This document shows, piece by piece, positions 1-13,263 of a stretch of 64,000 bases of DNA. The notes below the pieces were generated by a model. That model did no database searches, was not told where the DNA came from, and worked only from the letters and a program-made list of their open reading frames with translations. Each line of letters opens with the position of its first letter. The stretch's first letter is position 1. This DNA comes from Epiperipatus broadwayi (lineage: Eukaryota; Onychophora; Udeonychophora; Euonychophora; Peripatidae), in NCBI GenBank assembly GCA_028023455.1, contig JAQFVV010006633.1, forward strand, positions 250,001 to 314,000, written 5' to 3'. A program made the position numbers and the translations under genes.

Positions 1-3000
1 TTCTGCAATTATTGGTCATAATCATGAGAGTTATGCATTTATCTATTTATCCATATTTTCTGAAGTTAATTTTACCTTGCTTTATTTATTATTATGTATT
101 TGCTTGAGGGACCTCTGTACCAAAGATCAAAATAGACACATCCCCAGAGGTCCTTTATATATATATTATACAGTGAAACTTTTATATATAATCATCAATT
201 AATGTAATTTCCACTATCTTATAAGTTTAGCAAACAAATTAAGTGGTAATCATTTCTTTTGTTTATTGGTTTGTAACTTTAAATACTAATAAAGTGCTTG
301 TATCTTTCATATACATTGCATTGGGTGTCTTGTTTGCCACAAGGAAGTCATATAGTTAATAATCTAGTTTTAAGAGTCTCTACCTCTCCCTGATCATTGC
401 ACCTAATTAAAAATGAAATAGTATGTAGGTTGGAATAAGTTGTGGTGGTTAAGTCACCTTAGTAGTGGTTTATGCTGTTGTCAGCCCAATAGCTCCCATT
501 TCAAATCCTAAGAATTTACATAATTTATTTTTAAAGATACATTTCAAGTCATCACAAAGACTGAACTTGACCTATTTAGATAACACTCATAAAAAATTCT
601 ATGTGTGTAATGGATAATATGCAAGAAAAAATATTTCATTAGTGGAAGTAAATCTTAGCATTGCAAACCCCCAAAAGACTACTCAAAATCTGCAACATTT
701 CAGGTAAATTTAACATATATTGAACCAATTATTAATGAACTATGCCACACATCTTTTCTAAAATAATTTTGAAACTACAAAAGCTTTTTCTTTAAAAAAA
801 TAACATTTAAAAATCATTAAAACCAATCAAAATGGTTTCCACAAACCATATGACCAAGTGATTAGAGTCAAAATGTACTCGACCACATTGCCAGCTTTAT
901 ATCATGAAAAAATATATGCCAGCATTCTCATGAACAATTTCCATGTCAGCAATAGCAAAGATATTTCAATTAATGAACAAGCCAATTTGAAATTTCAGGA
1001 CAACAAAAGCAAACAATGTTTAAAATCTAGACTTAAAAATATAAGATTGTACCCCCCCCCATCTGACATGCTAACAACAATTGGTCAAAATTTATTACTA
1101 CCATGGCATAGAAAATACTTTGCATCATTTAAAACATTTTCCCTTCAATCTAGCATTATATCAGCCACAAATTCCATGTGCTTTCTATATCACTTCCCCA
1201 CTCTCTGGAACCTCAACCAGCTCGAGTGCCTACCACCCATGAACTCATAGCTCCAACATCATGCCAGGGCAAACTCTTCACCACTTCAAGAGTAATATAA
1301 TACCCCCACCCCATCAACCTACTGATCCAATCCAAAAGAATTTACAAGATCACTTCACCAACTTATCTTAAAAGTACTTTAAATGCCCAGCATATGAACA
1401 ATAAGACTTAGCCTTGACACCTATAGTGTTCACCAACTAATAAACACAATTTATATACAACCATATACCAATGGAATGCTACTTCACTCATCCTCCCTAA
1501 ATGTATTAACAACTATCACCATATGCTTTCATGCATTATGTCATAATGCTTTTGTAAAATGTATGTAAATCTAATTTGCAATATGTATCCTGTAATGCAA
1601 TAATTATTATTCTTCCAACTACTGTAAAGCATCTTTTTTTAATCATAAGCATTGTAAACCTTCATTGCATATATGATCTCATGTATCAAATTGTATCTAA
1701 AATCTCATGTTTTTCATATGAGACAGTCATGAACACTATAATCTTTCTGACCAAGTAGGCCCAATTTATGTACAATCATATATTAATCTAACACCAACTT
1801 TAGTCCCACAACCTATATAAGTTTTCCCTCACACTATCATGTGCTTCTATATATTTATCCCAAGATCCCATTTAAAAATTCTATGTAAACTTAATTTGAC
1901 ACTTGTATCTTTTTATGTAATGATTATTTTTCTTTAGTTATGTTTTTTCCCTATCACATGCAATATTGTAAATGCTTAGACCTTGTGTTTTTATATGTAA
2001 CTTATGTAACTCTTTTTGAATCAAGACATAATAATAATAAGAAGGAGATCTACCACCATATAAATTCATAAGTGAAGAAAAAATCCAATTCTTTTAGTGG
2101 TAAATCTTGCTCAATTAGGGAATCTCTGAATTCAAATGCTGCAATTATTGTAAGGAGCTCATATAAATGACTACTATATTTTTTACTTAAAAACTACTTG
2201 TTTAAAAATTCAAGATTTGAAATAAAAATTTAAAATACATTAAGTTTATCTTCTATCAGTTATATATTTTATAGAAGCTATGTAAAGTTACTATCAATTA
2301 AATATTTTACAATCAGCAGGTAATTGAAAGCTCCTATTAATTATGCATTTAAAAGTAAAATGGCAATATAAGAAAAAAAAACAGAAAGGTAAAAAGAAAA
2401 CTAAACATAAAATCTCCTATGCTTATTCTACTACCTCCTAAGCTTTTAATTTTCTATTTTTAAAATATAAAATAAAATCACTTCAATGAGAAAGTTTCTG
2501 ATTTCAAGCTCTGTGTGAGCTCTTTAAAAAGCTTCTCTCTCTAAATGTAAAACAAAAGTTATATTCTTACAAATTTAGAAAAGTTTCTTAAAGATAAACT
2601 GTTTTGATTTTTTAATAAATAAATAAATAAGTGGATGTTTACTTCTAGTATGAAAGTTAGTGTATGTTCTATATAAGATGTAGCACCAAATTCTAATGAT
2701 ACAGGATTTAATATATTTATAATATGGCTCTAAACATCAGAATTCATTAAAGTGCATGGTAATATAAAATTTTTAACATTTAAATACAAAATTTGTAAAA
2801 AAAACAACAACAGCAGATAATAAAATATTCAAATGTTATTGATAGATCACTATACTCTATTGTCAAATACCTAATCTGCCTTCATATACCTATTACAAAA
2901 TGACTTTCAGAATAGAGATTAACATAGGATTGAATTGGAAGATATTGAAATAAACAGGCACTGATGTCCTGAAATGATTCCCAAAATATGTGAATAATGA

Positions 3001-3330
3001 AAACTAGAAATAACACATATACAAGATAAAAAAATGAATTAAAAAAACTTTGTGAAGTCATATAATGAAGAGAATATATATATCCCTTTAACCGCTAATT
3101 ATATTATTGGTTGTATGAGGTAAAAATCAAATCTTTTAATTGGCCAACTCACAAACTGAAGACAAAGCCTATTGTTAAAACATATTCGCCTATAATATTA
3201 AATTCAACTCAGATACGTTTATAAAAAGTATATTACTAATTTTTCAGGTTATGAAAGAGAACAAAAGTTCTTTCAAAAATAAATTGCTATTTATTTATTA
3301 TAAAATATATTCAATTTCGGCAAATATAAA
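1..3330. other. AT-rich non-coding DNA
   Basis: I see no supported gene here. A 130-codon open frame at 858-1250 has no recognisable domain and lies in repeat-like sequence. The stretches around 1440-1640 and 1760-1990 are faintly similar to each other (both run through a CAATTTAT..TACAA..CATAT start to an ATGTAATGATTATT-like end), suggesting an old diverged repeat. A (TAATAA)-type tail at about 2028-2040 could be an old LINE 3' end. Confidence 0.5.
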
Positions 3331-3559
3331 GCGAATGTCTAAACAAAAAAGTGCATGACGCAAACGCTTTTTTTCAATTTTATGTTATCGAAAAGTAAAG
3401 ATTTCTTTTTGCTAAATCTTAAATATTTTTACTAAAATCTTCAATATTTTTCGAAAATAATTTTGTTTTTTTGGTATATTTTTTAAAAAACTAGTTTAAT
3501 TTCTCAAATTATATTTTTTTAATACTTAAATTGCATTCGAAATGAAAATCTCAGCGTTT

Positions 3560-3850
3560 TTCTTTATTTTCTTTGATCAGGCGGTTTCTTTGTTCTTTCC
3601 AGCCAATCAGAATGTCTTTTTCAGCTGAGAGCTGGCTGACAACCAATTACTGACAAGGTTCTTTCTTTGTTTAGTTTAAAATGCGTTTTTTTTGATTTTT
3701 TACTTGTAAAATAATTCGGAAGAGGGCACCATCTTACAGAACTTTTAAAAACCTAATCAATACCTGTCAAACGAATATTTTAGCATAAGAACTAGCAGAG
3801 TTAGAGTGACGTCAGATGTCGACGAGATGCCTCGTAAGAGGTGGTTGAAG
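3560..3850. promoter_or_regulatory. Promoter-like island with CCAAT box and CRE
   Basis: This short block is less AT-rich than its surroundings. It contains a CCAAT-box match (GCCAATCAG, 3602-3610) and a perfect palindromic cAMP-response element (TGACGTCA, 3807-3814), followed by GTCGACGAGATGCCTCGTAAGAGG with several CpGs. The ATG at about 3827 opens only a nine-codon frame, so no coding exon can be assigned. It could be a promoter or untranslated first exon, or the regulatory part of an old mobile element. Confidence 0.25.
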
Positions 3851-4049
3851 AAATATTGAAAGCAATGGAATAAATATTGAATAACTCTCACTTGTAATAG
3901 ATTGACAATGATTGAAAATGATGGTGATGATTTAAATATATGTACATATAATATGTGTACATTAGAGAGAGAGAGAGAATACTAGTTGATTTGAAGAAAA
4001 AAATGTTGGTTTATCAAAGTCCTATTTAAATATATCAAAATTATTAAGC

Positions 4050-4508
4050 GCAAGTAGTTAACAATGTAATAACATGAAAGCTAAAATCTTGGAAAGATGT
4101 GCCTTAAACATGCAATAATGTGAAAGCTAAAACCTTCAAAAGATGCACTTTGAACATGCTTATGTGACAGCCAATAAGATGTAATAATAACTGCACATGG
4201 AATTCCCAATTCTAAAAAACAAGTCAGAACTATAAGAAAAAGATGGATGCACCTTAAACATGCTTATGTGACAGCCAATCAGATGTAATAATAACTGCAT
4301 GTGGAACTCCCAATTCTAAAACACAAGTCAGAACTATAAGGACACATATTTTTCTTATATATCTGACTTGTGTTTTAGAATTGGAAGTTCCATGTGCAGT
4401 TATTATTACATCTGATTGGCTGTCACATAAGCATGTTTAAGGGGCATCTTTTAAATTTGAAGGTTTTAGCTTTCTTGTTATTACAAAGTTCTACTTCTAA
4501 TGCAAGTA
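4050..4508. repeat. Foldback (inverted-repeat) element
   Basis: A sequence containing TGTGACAGCCAAT, GATGTAATAATAACTGC and CAAGTCAGAACTATAAG is present twice in tandem on the plus strand (about 4145-4235 and 4255-4340). It then occurs once inverted (about 4362-4440), with a spacer of only about 20 bp. The outer parts also pair (TGTAATAACATGAAAGC on the left against GTAATAACAAGAAAGC, inverted, on the right). GCAAGTA flanks both sides (4050-4056 and 4502-4508), a possible 7-8 bp target duplication. There is no ORF, which fits a non-autonomous MITE or foldback element. Confidence 0.6.
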
Positions 4509-4509
4509 A

Positions 4510-7500
4510 TTTTCTCTACATTCTCACTATTTCCATTTTATTTTAACTTTATTTCTTTTACTTTAATATCTTCAATCAGTTATTTTAAAATAGCTTCCCA
4601 ATCATTATAAACTTTTTATGTTATCAATCATCTCTGTATTAGTAAAATATGGATTTGAAATACAATAGTCAGATGTAATCTTTAGAGATCTATTGTTTAC
4701 ATCTCTTAATTCATACAATACCTAATTTCAGCACCTTTTTAAAAAAAAAATTTTTTTATTATTATTATTTAATTTCCATTCTAATTCCTCTATTTCTTTA
4801 GTTTAGTTTCATTTCTGAGGTCTTTTTAATAAAAGTTTCTTTATACAATGTAAAAGAGAAAAATAATGACTGCTGTATATGAAAGGATTTATAAATTCAA
4901 TGGTAAAAGATCTGATGAATCATGTTTGACACCTATCTTTAATTATAAAAACTGATAATAATAATTTGTACAGCATCTATTCTCTAAGCCAGAATTACCT
5001 GTGCATTATGTTTTCCAGAACAAATTAGGTAGATCAAATATTAATTAATAAAGTGATTATAAAAATAAACCACAAATAAAATATGATACCCCTTTCAAAA
5101 AAAAAAAATCTCTTACTGGTTGAGATACCATTCAGCAAAACATAATATATATTAACTAAGCAATCGGTCCTTAAAAGCAACAAATTTCAGATGTTAAATC
5201 ACATACTATCTATAAAACCGTGAAATGCTAGAACCACAAAGGTACTAAAAATCAAAACTTTCAAAAAAAAAAAAAAAGAAAAGGTTCAAATATAACATTT
5301 ATATGGTAGCTGAAGTATTCTGGTCTTATTTTGAAGAGTTAATTGAGTTTAGATAATTTGTTTTGGAAGAAATTCAAAGTATGAAGTTAATATTGATTAT
5401 TATTAAATAAAAAAAAGCAAAAGATTCATTGAGAAAATATAAGCTCTTCAATGTAGCAATGGTATTAGAGTTTTGGATAGGGAGAAATCGGGAAATATGA
5501 TCGATTTTGATTTTATTTCACTCATTTAAACTTAAATTTAATAACTTTAAATTTTGGTTTTTTTTTCTTCTTGTTATTGATATTGAGTTTATGTTGATGC
5601 CTTATTCTGATGCATGGCATTGACATTATGTTATATCTTGTGTGCATCGTATGAACAGTATCATTAGTTGCTATTAACGTCAAAAATATTAAACAATTTG
5701 AACATAGAAAACTGTTATACTTGGGAGAGGGGCATTAAAAATTTATGGCTTGAAAAAGTTTGGGAACCTATGGCATAGAATATAATCATCATATAATGTT
5801 TATGAGAAAATATAATTTTATAAACCATTTTTGAATATCTTTCCAAGCAGATTTTATTATCGATGCTTGTATAAATAAGTATGCCGCATATATTTTGTCA
5901 TGATTTTTGTTAAGGAATAACGTTATCAAATGGTATAAACAGATAGAATTGCTCAAACACACAAAACCATTAATTTCATACAGAAATAAAGATTAGAATT
6001 AGAAATTTAACATTACCACACTAAAATATTTTGAGGTAAAGCAATTATATTTAGATAACATTTTTATTTATATTCAGAATAAACAGTTTTTATATTTTTA
6101 TATTTTGCAAGTGTGTGGAAGCTTACATGTTTAGATTTTTATTTACCAAAGATTGATTTAGTTGCTAGAATATTTATTAAACAAATTATTTATTAACAGG
6201 CCAATTTATTATTAATTGAAATAAATGTTTGAGTAATTGGAAAAGACAAATTATTTTCATTTTTACTCACTTTTAAATTGTAATCCTAATGTTTTATTAC
6301 TCATTGATTAAAAAAATCTTAACTTGTAACATTTGCCAACAGTAACTACGATGATCTCTTCCAATATATTTGCTGACAAACCAAGAAAACGCAATGTATG
6401 ATGGACAATATTTTGTAAATACAGACATGATAATTGGTATAAAAGCTAAAGTTTGGAAAATCTACAGTCTTCACAAAGTTTTATTGCATTCAGGACCTAA
6501 ACATGTTCAATTTTTCAAATAGCCATTTTGTTTATCATCTAATGATGATCAGCTAAATTAAGTAGTTTAGGCAATGGCCTTTGCTTGATAAAAAATTTTT
6601 TTCTTATCATACTATGAAAAAATGAACAATGGTAAATAAACTAAAAAATATCATTAATTAATTCATTAATTCTTTATTTCAAAAAAATTCATTTATTACA
6701 GTCAACTTTAAATAGACATATTGACTTATGAAATGCTGTCCTACTATTTCAACAATAAATTGCTGGATTTCTTCAATTAAAAAAAATGATAAATAGCTGA
6801 GATAGTTGGAAAATTATATTTATTAACTTTAAATAAGTAGTTGATGTTTATTTTCAAATTATTGTAAAAACGATTATTTTCTTCTCTATAAGAAAGGAAG
6901 AATAGTCATCTCAATGTTGTGAATTTATCACGTCTTTAATTATGTAAGAAAAAACTTTAAATAATATTTTTTTCAATTCAAATATCCTTCCATAAACTTG
7001 TCAACTTTAATTTACCAAGCAATGAAAATCGATTTGTTATGGATAATAAACTATTTGCTTTATCAGCTGTATGATCAAAAATATTGGCATCATGGACTAA
7101 AGATCTATAAATCAATAAATTAATTATATATCTTAAATTAAAGAAGTAATAAATGCTAATTCGTTGGATAAAATTATAACAACTGTTCAAATGAATACAA
7201 TTGCTGTAACAAATCATGAATTTGTATGAAATGCTTAAAGAATTTCATAATGAATTATCAATGCTAAATATTTAAATACCATTCAGTGGATTATAAAGCT
7301 AAATATTTAAATACCACTCCTGAAATGTGGATTATCAAAGCAGATATTAAATAAGACGAACGTCTAAGCGATAAGCAGTTTTAAAATGGATTAATGTGTT
7401 AAATGTTGAATCAACAAATATGATAAATAGAATTTATAAATCTTTATGCTTTGTCCAGAAAGAATTATATTACCAAAATAAAATTAAACTGTGCAATAAA

Positions 7501-8440
7501 CTTAATGGATTATTTAATGCAGTTTCTCATAATTGCTTCTTTCTTAGTTAGTTAATATTATAATTGTTATTAATGTAATCAAGTTTTCACAGATATTTAC
7601 TTTGCTTATGTAAAAGTAATATTTTTATTTAATATTATTATTATTATTGACATGGAATGGGTTAAATGTGATTTTCCTTAGGTTGGATAAATGTAAGTAA
7701 CTATTAAACTAATATCAAACTGTGCTATATTGCAATTATTATGTTTTATGGGTTTCAACCTCACAGTTAAATGAGTTACTCATTCTTATTTAGATAAGTA
7801 GATCTGTAAGGAATATTTTACACATCACTCTTACATGTTAGTATTAATTTTTATATAACATGTTTTGAGGCATCATAATGATCTAGTTATATTTTGTTAG
7901 TGGAATAGCACTTCTAACATTTAAGCCTGCAAATGAATCCAGTAAAGGATCTTGAGTTGAAATAAGTAAGCCCGATGTGGTAAATATCATGTAGGTATGG
8001 TAAGCAATGACTATACTTGCTCCTCTTAAAAGTGTGAAAACTTCTCCAGCATTATTAAATGAAGTTGGTTAGATAGTGAAACAAATTAATTTAAGGACTA
8101 CATAGAGCATTTATCATTGATCATTATGATAATGATTATTATCCTTTAATATTTGAATTGAGGATTATTTTTTTAAAATAATAAACAAAGTATTTCTATT
8201 TAATGTTAGTGTCTTTACAACACTGACTGATAATACACTTTTCTTATCCGAAGTTCAAATTAGATTTAGGAAGCAAATGACAATATTTATTAGATATTTT
8301 ATATAATTTCTTATTGTTATTTTTTCATTTTTATCATTTATTTTATTCTGTGTAATAAAATAATTGTTAATTTTTAATATTTCTCTTTTGTCATTATTAA
8401 AGAAACATCATCATTGCACATTCACGATTTAAAAAAGATC
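4510..8440. other. AT-rich non-coding DNA
   Basis: No gene is supported. Homopolymer and (ATT)n runs are common (for example 4739-4770 and 7630-7650). At about 7263-7320 the sequence GCTAAATATTTAAATACCA is duplicated in tandem. The small minus-strand ORF at 6978-7217 shows no domain or splice context. Confidence 0.5.
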
Positions 8441-9506
8441 ATATTTGAGGAAAGAAAACTTATCTCCTCTCTACCTCACTTTTACAGCTTCCAATAAATA
8501 AAGGTGGTCTCAATTTAATTGACCCAAAAGCTTATTTTCAATTTGTTACTGCTAAAGCTTATATGAATGTAGCCAAAGATCAGTCATTTAATTTCCCAAA
8601 TGGTGACATATTTATTATTAACGGATTGGGGACTGAAAAAAGATCATATCTTACTGACATGTTCATGGCATATAAAGACTTGCAAGATGAACTTGATGTA
8701 ACCACCCTAGAAGGTATTAGATATAAAGATTAAAAAAAAGCAAATTACCAAAATGAAAATAATTGGTCGAGCTGTTCAATGAAAAATGTTTTAAAAAAAT
8801 TTCACTCAATATATACACCTCAGGCATCAATGAGATTTATTTTTAAGTTAATCAATGGGATTCTACTTACAACTACCTATGTTATAAAAGACTGGGATTG
8901 AGTTTGAATGAAAACAGTATTATGTGTAACAGGCACAATGAAACTTTTATGCACTTATTTGAAGATTGCTATGCCTTTAGAGAAATTAGAATGAAGGTCT
9001 TTCACAGGCCTATAATAAATCTTAAATATCTTATGAAAAACTATGTTATAAACTTTAATCCTCACAATGTGAATGTAATAATACATATGTTGAAATCATT
9101 GTGGGCAATAAGATGTTCACTTTTATTTGATAAGAAATTCAATTGGTTAAAAAAATGGATAAAGATTGGGAGAACTACTTCAACTTATGCCTAAAATATT
9201 GGCCCCCAAAAACCTTCTAATGTGTATGGGGAGGAATTGCTCTCTCCAGATGTGAAATCTGGGAGTAAAACATAAAATAAAGAATCGTAATGTTGTTAAA
9301 GAAAAAGGCTCTAAATCGTAAACAATGACAATGAACGGGTGACAGGAGAGTTAAGTGAACATGTTGCAATGTGTATAATGGACAAGTGAAGGATAATACT
9401 GTTCCCTTTTTTTTTTGTCTGTACTAAAAATTGATCTTGTAATTATGTAAATATGTTGTGTTTTAATAAAGTTTACTACTTAAAATAAATAAAAAAATAT
9501 TTGAGG
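8441..9506 (+). mobile_element. 5'-truncated L1/Tx1-type LINE with target-site duplication
   Basis: Translation from about 8490 gives the C-terminal part of a non-LTR retrotransposon polyprotein: a 'LPINKGGLNLIDPKAY' block typical of the region after the reverse transcriptase domain in L1/Tx1-like elements, and later 'CNRHNETFMHLFEDC' (in 8898-9194), the C-x3-H-E-T-x2-H-L-F-x2-C zinc-knuckle-like motif of their C-terminus. Stops and frame changes (for example near 8730 and 8900) show it is dead. It ends with AATAAAG and an A-rich tail. The 10-bp sequence ATATTTGAGG occurs exactly on both sides (8441-8450 and 9497-9506), which is a target-site duplication. The insert is therefore 8451-9496, about 1.05 kb, strongly 5'-truncated. 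Confidence 0.85.
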
Positions 9507-9653
9507 TATTAGATTATGCAGAAAACCTTTTGAATGAAATACATCATTGTTATATTAATGCTATCTTAAACATGAACGTATTCTGATCCATTAACAATGT
9601 TTTTAAAAAATAGTAAGTAAAATCAAGAAAAAAAACCAACAAAAAAAACTATT

Positions 9654-9750
9654 GACAATAAATAGGTTGTAGCCTAGTGGTTAGCATAGCTGCCTTCCAA
9701 GTAGCTGGCCCGGGTTCGCTACCAGGTCAACGCATTTGACATATGAAAAA
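9654..9750 (+). mobile_element. tRNA-derived SINE
   Basis: The sequence has a Pol III A box (TAGCCTAGTGG, 9670-9680) and a B box (GGTTCGCTACC, 9713-9723) with tRNA spacing. Between them is a good anticodon stem-loop (GCTGC-CTTCCAA-GTAGC). A short tail ending GCATTTGACATATG leads into an A run. AAAAAAACTATT flanks it on both sides (9642-9653 and 9751-9762), a probable target-site duplication, though A-rich. The 3' tail (..GCxxTTTGACAyA-An) is shared with the elements at 14.8 and 20.6 kb, so these form one family. A functional tRNA gene is unlikely because of the A-tail and duplications. Confidence 0.8.
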
Positions 9751-10352
9751 AAAAAAACTATTAATAATTTTTATTTTTGACTGCAAGGTAAAATAATCAT
9801 GATAAATAGGTAATAATCGACAATAATCTATAATTTTAAATATAGTTCATTCCAGTAGAAAATTATCATTTGTACTGCATATTAAAACTTTGACACAGCA
9901 GATGAAGTGCCAATAAGTGTATCATCAATGGACATAATAAAAACTTCAATTATCCTGACTATTTTTATAAGAAATACGATAAATTATTAATATTTATGAA
10001 TATTTTTATTATATTCTATATCAATATATTAAATAAACTTAATCACGTGAGGAGAAAACATAGAAATGAAATAAAAAACAAATAAATTCTTAACTAATAT
10101 ATATATTCAATATATGTACACATTCTATTTTTAATAAATATTTTACCTTTTTTTTACTTTATAGTAAAATAAAATAAGTAAAAATGCTTTTTAAATTATT
10201 TTCGAAACAATATTAAGCAAAATAATGGACTATTATTTATTTTGGAATATATGACTGATGCTTGATATAAAAAAGTTTTAAATTATATACAATACAATCA
10301 CCCACCCACCCCGTTTTATTACGCATGTCTCCATCAAAAATTTAACATTTTT

Positions 10353-10358
10353 TTTATT
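10353..10358 (-). terminator. Polyadenylation signal AATAAA
   Basis: AATAAA on the minus strand begins 15 bp downstream of the stop codon of the terminal exon at 10374-10504. The position suits cleavage soon after for the minus-strand gene. Confidence 0.5.
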
Positions 10359-10373
10359 TTACTAAAGACTAAA

Positions 10374-10504
10374 TTAAAAGTAAATTCTTATTCTTTTTTC
10401 TTCTCCATCATTTAAAAATCTCAAAATCTGCAAAGCATTTTTTATTTCTGGAGTAAAACGTAAAACAATTTTTATGTCTACGTCTAGACTAATTTCTTCC
10501 TTTT
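10374..10504 (-). CDS. Terminal coding exon of an unrecognised split gene
   Basis: Read on the minus strand, a strong acceptor (a pyrimidine stretch CCCTTCATTTTTTTTT then AAAG) precedes the exon. The exon's first two bases AA join the last base C of exon 14390-14449 to make CAA. The translation QKEEISLDVDIKIVLRFT.. continues to '..LNDGEEKRIRIYF' and a TAA stop at 10374-10376, about 44 residues after the junction, with AATAAA downstream. The product is a protein C-terminus of mixed charge with a predicted beta/alpha pattern. I recognise no domain. An alternative acceptor (TTTGCAG at about 10529) stays open but is out of phase with the upstream exon. Confidence 0.6.
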
Positions 10505-10619
10505 CTTTAAAAAAAAATGAAGGGCAAATATACTGCAAAGATAATTTACTTAAAGAATGAACAGATAAATATATTTTTGTAATTTTATGTATTAATAAAA
10601 AAAAATTCAATTTACCAAT

Positions 10620-13229
10620 AGAAATAATCTTTGAGTTATTAAATTAAAATGTATTCATAAAATCAAAAAAATAAAGGAGATGTTAACTTTTTCTTTTTTA
10701 AAAAGATCTAAGTTTTTTTAAAATGATTTTATTCTGATTTAGAATGTAGTATAATAGAGGGAGTAATAAGAGAGCTCTCAGACATTCTTTATGTCTCTCT
10801 ATTACTAGTTTTCATAGCTATGTTATCTGTGCTCTTTTTAAACGCAGAATTCATGCTAGTCATCTTTCAAAATAATCAATACTTCAAGAAAAAAAAAAGT
10901 TTTCTTATTTATTTCAATAATTCAATATATATATTTAAAAACCGTCTTCTTCTCACCACGTTTCTTTGCTTTAACATCTCCTAACTTTCCTTTTTATCTC
11001 CTAAACTTCCATACCTACCGTCTGCTTCAGGATCATAAAAGACATTCATTTAAAAAATATTAAAATAAAGAAAAAGTGAGAATATATATATCTTTCGAAC
11101 ATTTATTTTACTGGAGAAAATATTCCAATACTAGGCTCCTTGTTTTTTATATTTCTCTTTAATATTTTATGAAAATAATTCTATGTATTGTAAGGGTAGC
11201 TTACAATCCATGTCAAACCCATCCTGACTAAACCCATAAAAAAAGACATAAGCTGAAATAATAGGTTAAATACATGGTATTTTTTCATCTGCATATACAC
11301 ATATAAATACACAAACAGCATTGAAGTTTGTTTTAATAAGTATCAAATCTAAATAATGTCAAAGTGAAGTAAATGCTCATTGTTAATGGAAAATAAAAGC
11401 TTAATCTTAGAAACCTTATGTATATATACCAATAATGATTTGCTTGTTGGTGTAGATGTTATGATATCAGACAGTAATTTAGTCGATGTGGTGATGACCT
11501 GAGGTTAAATCAATATCTAAGCAAATAAATGTTAGACAATGAGGATAGAATTTTACTATGTAATTTTATTACATAACATCAACAACAACAATTAATTAGC
11601 ATAACAATAGGCACTTATAGTGATAGAAAAGGAAATTGTAAATGTTTTCTGGACAATGGATGTTAAGTCCAAGTATAAATACAAACCCAATCCATTTCTG
11701 TTTTCTTTCACATTACATCCTGTTATAACAACTACAAGCAGAAAATAGCTTAATATTGAACATTAAAACAAAGGATAAAATGGATGATGTGTTCAAAGAT
11801 ATTATCTACTCTGTATAAGATTTTAAAGTGCTGAAAATTAAAACAAATCATCTTCAACATTTAAGAAGACAAAAATCAATGAACTTTAGCAGTGTAATAA
11901 AAGAATCAAATTAATTTTATAGCAATAATCGAAGACGGAAGTCTGTATGGTGAACAAGAAAAAAAAGGAATGTTTTATATAGGCAGCACTGTCCTTTGTG
12001 TAAATTTACTCAATACCATCATAACCTGAAAAAAATTTAAATTTTTTTTTCTTGAATTACCAAACAATGTATATTGGCTAAATATATGTGTCACCGGGGT
12101 GCTGTCTTAATTGCCATAAAGTGTGATGTTGTAACTTGCTCATATAAATAATGCCTAGAAAAATGTCTAACCCCTAATTTGAAGTGACTGAGTGGAGCCT
12201 GACCTTGTCCAAGGGTTACCAGAGAATCTGCAGAATGAAGGAGGAGTTATCAGAACAGACTATATTCATAAAAGACACTCATGTTTAAAGTACAGAAAAT
12301 CAAAATTATCATGTTAAATTACATTATACGTTTACTTTTTTGTGTTTTAACTAATAATTGTTACATTTAATTATTCAGTATGAATGATTAATGTTCTTGT
12401 ATGAAAGTTTTTTCTATCTAATTAAAAAAACTTGTACATGGGGGGGGGGAGTTTCCAAAGAAGATCTCTCCAGCAGAAATTGGATCATGGAGCTATTGGG
12501 CATATTGAAATATAAACTTGTAAATAGTTAGTTAACTTTGTGATCATTATGACGATGAAATAATATTTTTATTTTATTTTTGTATTTTAGCCAATCTGAT
12601 TGACTTTAATAGTAATAATCAGCCATTAAGCTAATGCACATGTGCTTTGTGGATTTTCAACTATAAATAAATACTCTCACTTCCAAACACAAGATAAAGT
12701 CTTTATGAAAAGACAAAATAAATTCATCTATCCTTTCAATCTAAACATTTATGTATGGGCAAATCTCAAGCATTTGGGAATGAGAGCATGAAGATTTAAG
12801 TGATCAGTTTAAATTACTTTTACTATGCCTGAATGAACGCCGCTTGTGAAATTTTCTAGAATTTACGATACATCATTCTTATTTGAAATTAAACATATGT
12901 AAATGCAATATTTATTTTATATAATGCTAAGTTTATATAAACTGTAATAGTAATAATCTGCCATTAAACTAATGCATATGCTTCCACAAAGCTCCTGCAT
13001 GGAAGAATGCTGCCCCCGATGAAGAAGCAGTAGTGACCAAGAGTGCTGACCACTAAGCTGATTACCCTAAACTGAAGCTCAGAGAGTGAACTATCCAGCC
13101 ACTGATCCAGAAGATGTTGAGATAACAGTACAATATCCATGTAAAGTTGTTTGTGCTTGCCTATAAGTATTAATTAATATGTTTTTTTATATTTATATTT
13201 AATCTTTGCATGTAAGACTCTCTAATCCT

Positions 13230-13263
<34 letters not shown>

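Noticed and set aside
858-1250. 130-codon plus-strand ORF
   Set aside because: No domain, no splice or promoter context, repeat-like composition; probably chance.
9661-9730. Functional tRNA gene
   Set aside because: Imperfect T arm, A-tail and flanking duplications show a SINE.
11206-11253. Possible microexon on the minus strand (GTTTAG or TTTCAG acceptor, GTAAGC donor)
   Set aside because: The flanking exons already join in phase without it; a chance splice-site pair is likely.
12960-13130. SINE candidate with A-box-like sequence
   Set aside because: No B box, tail or target duplication.
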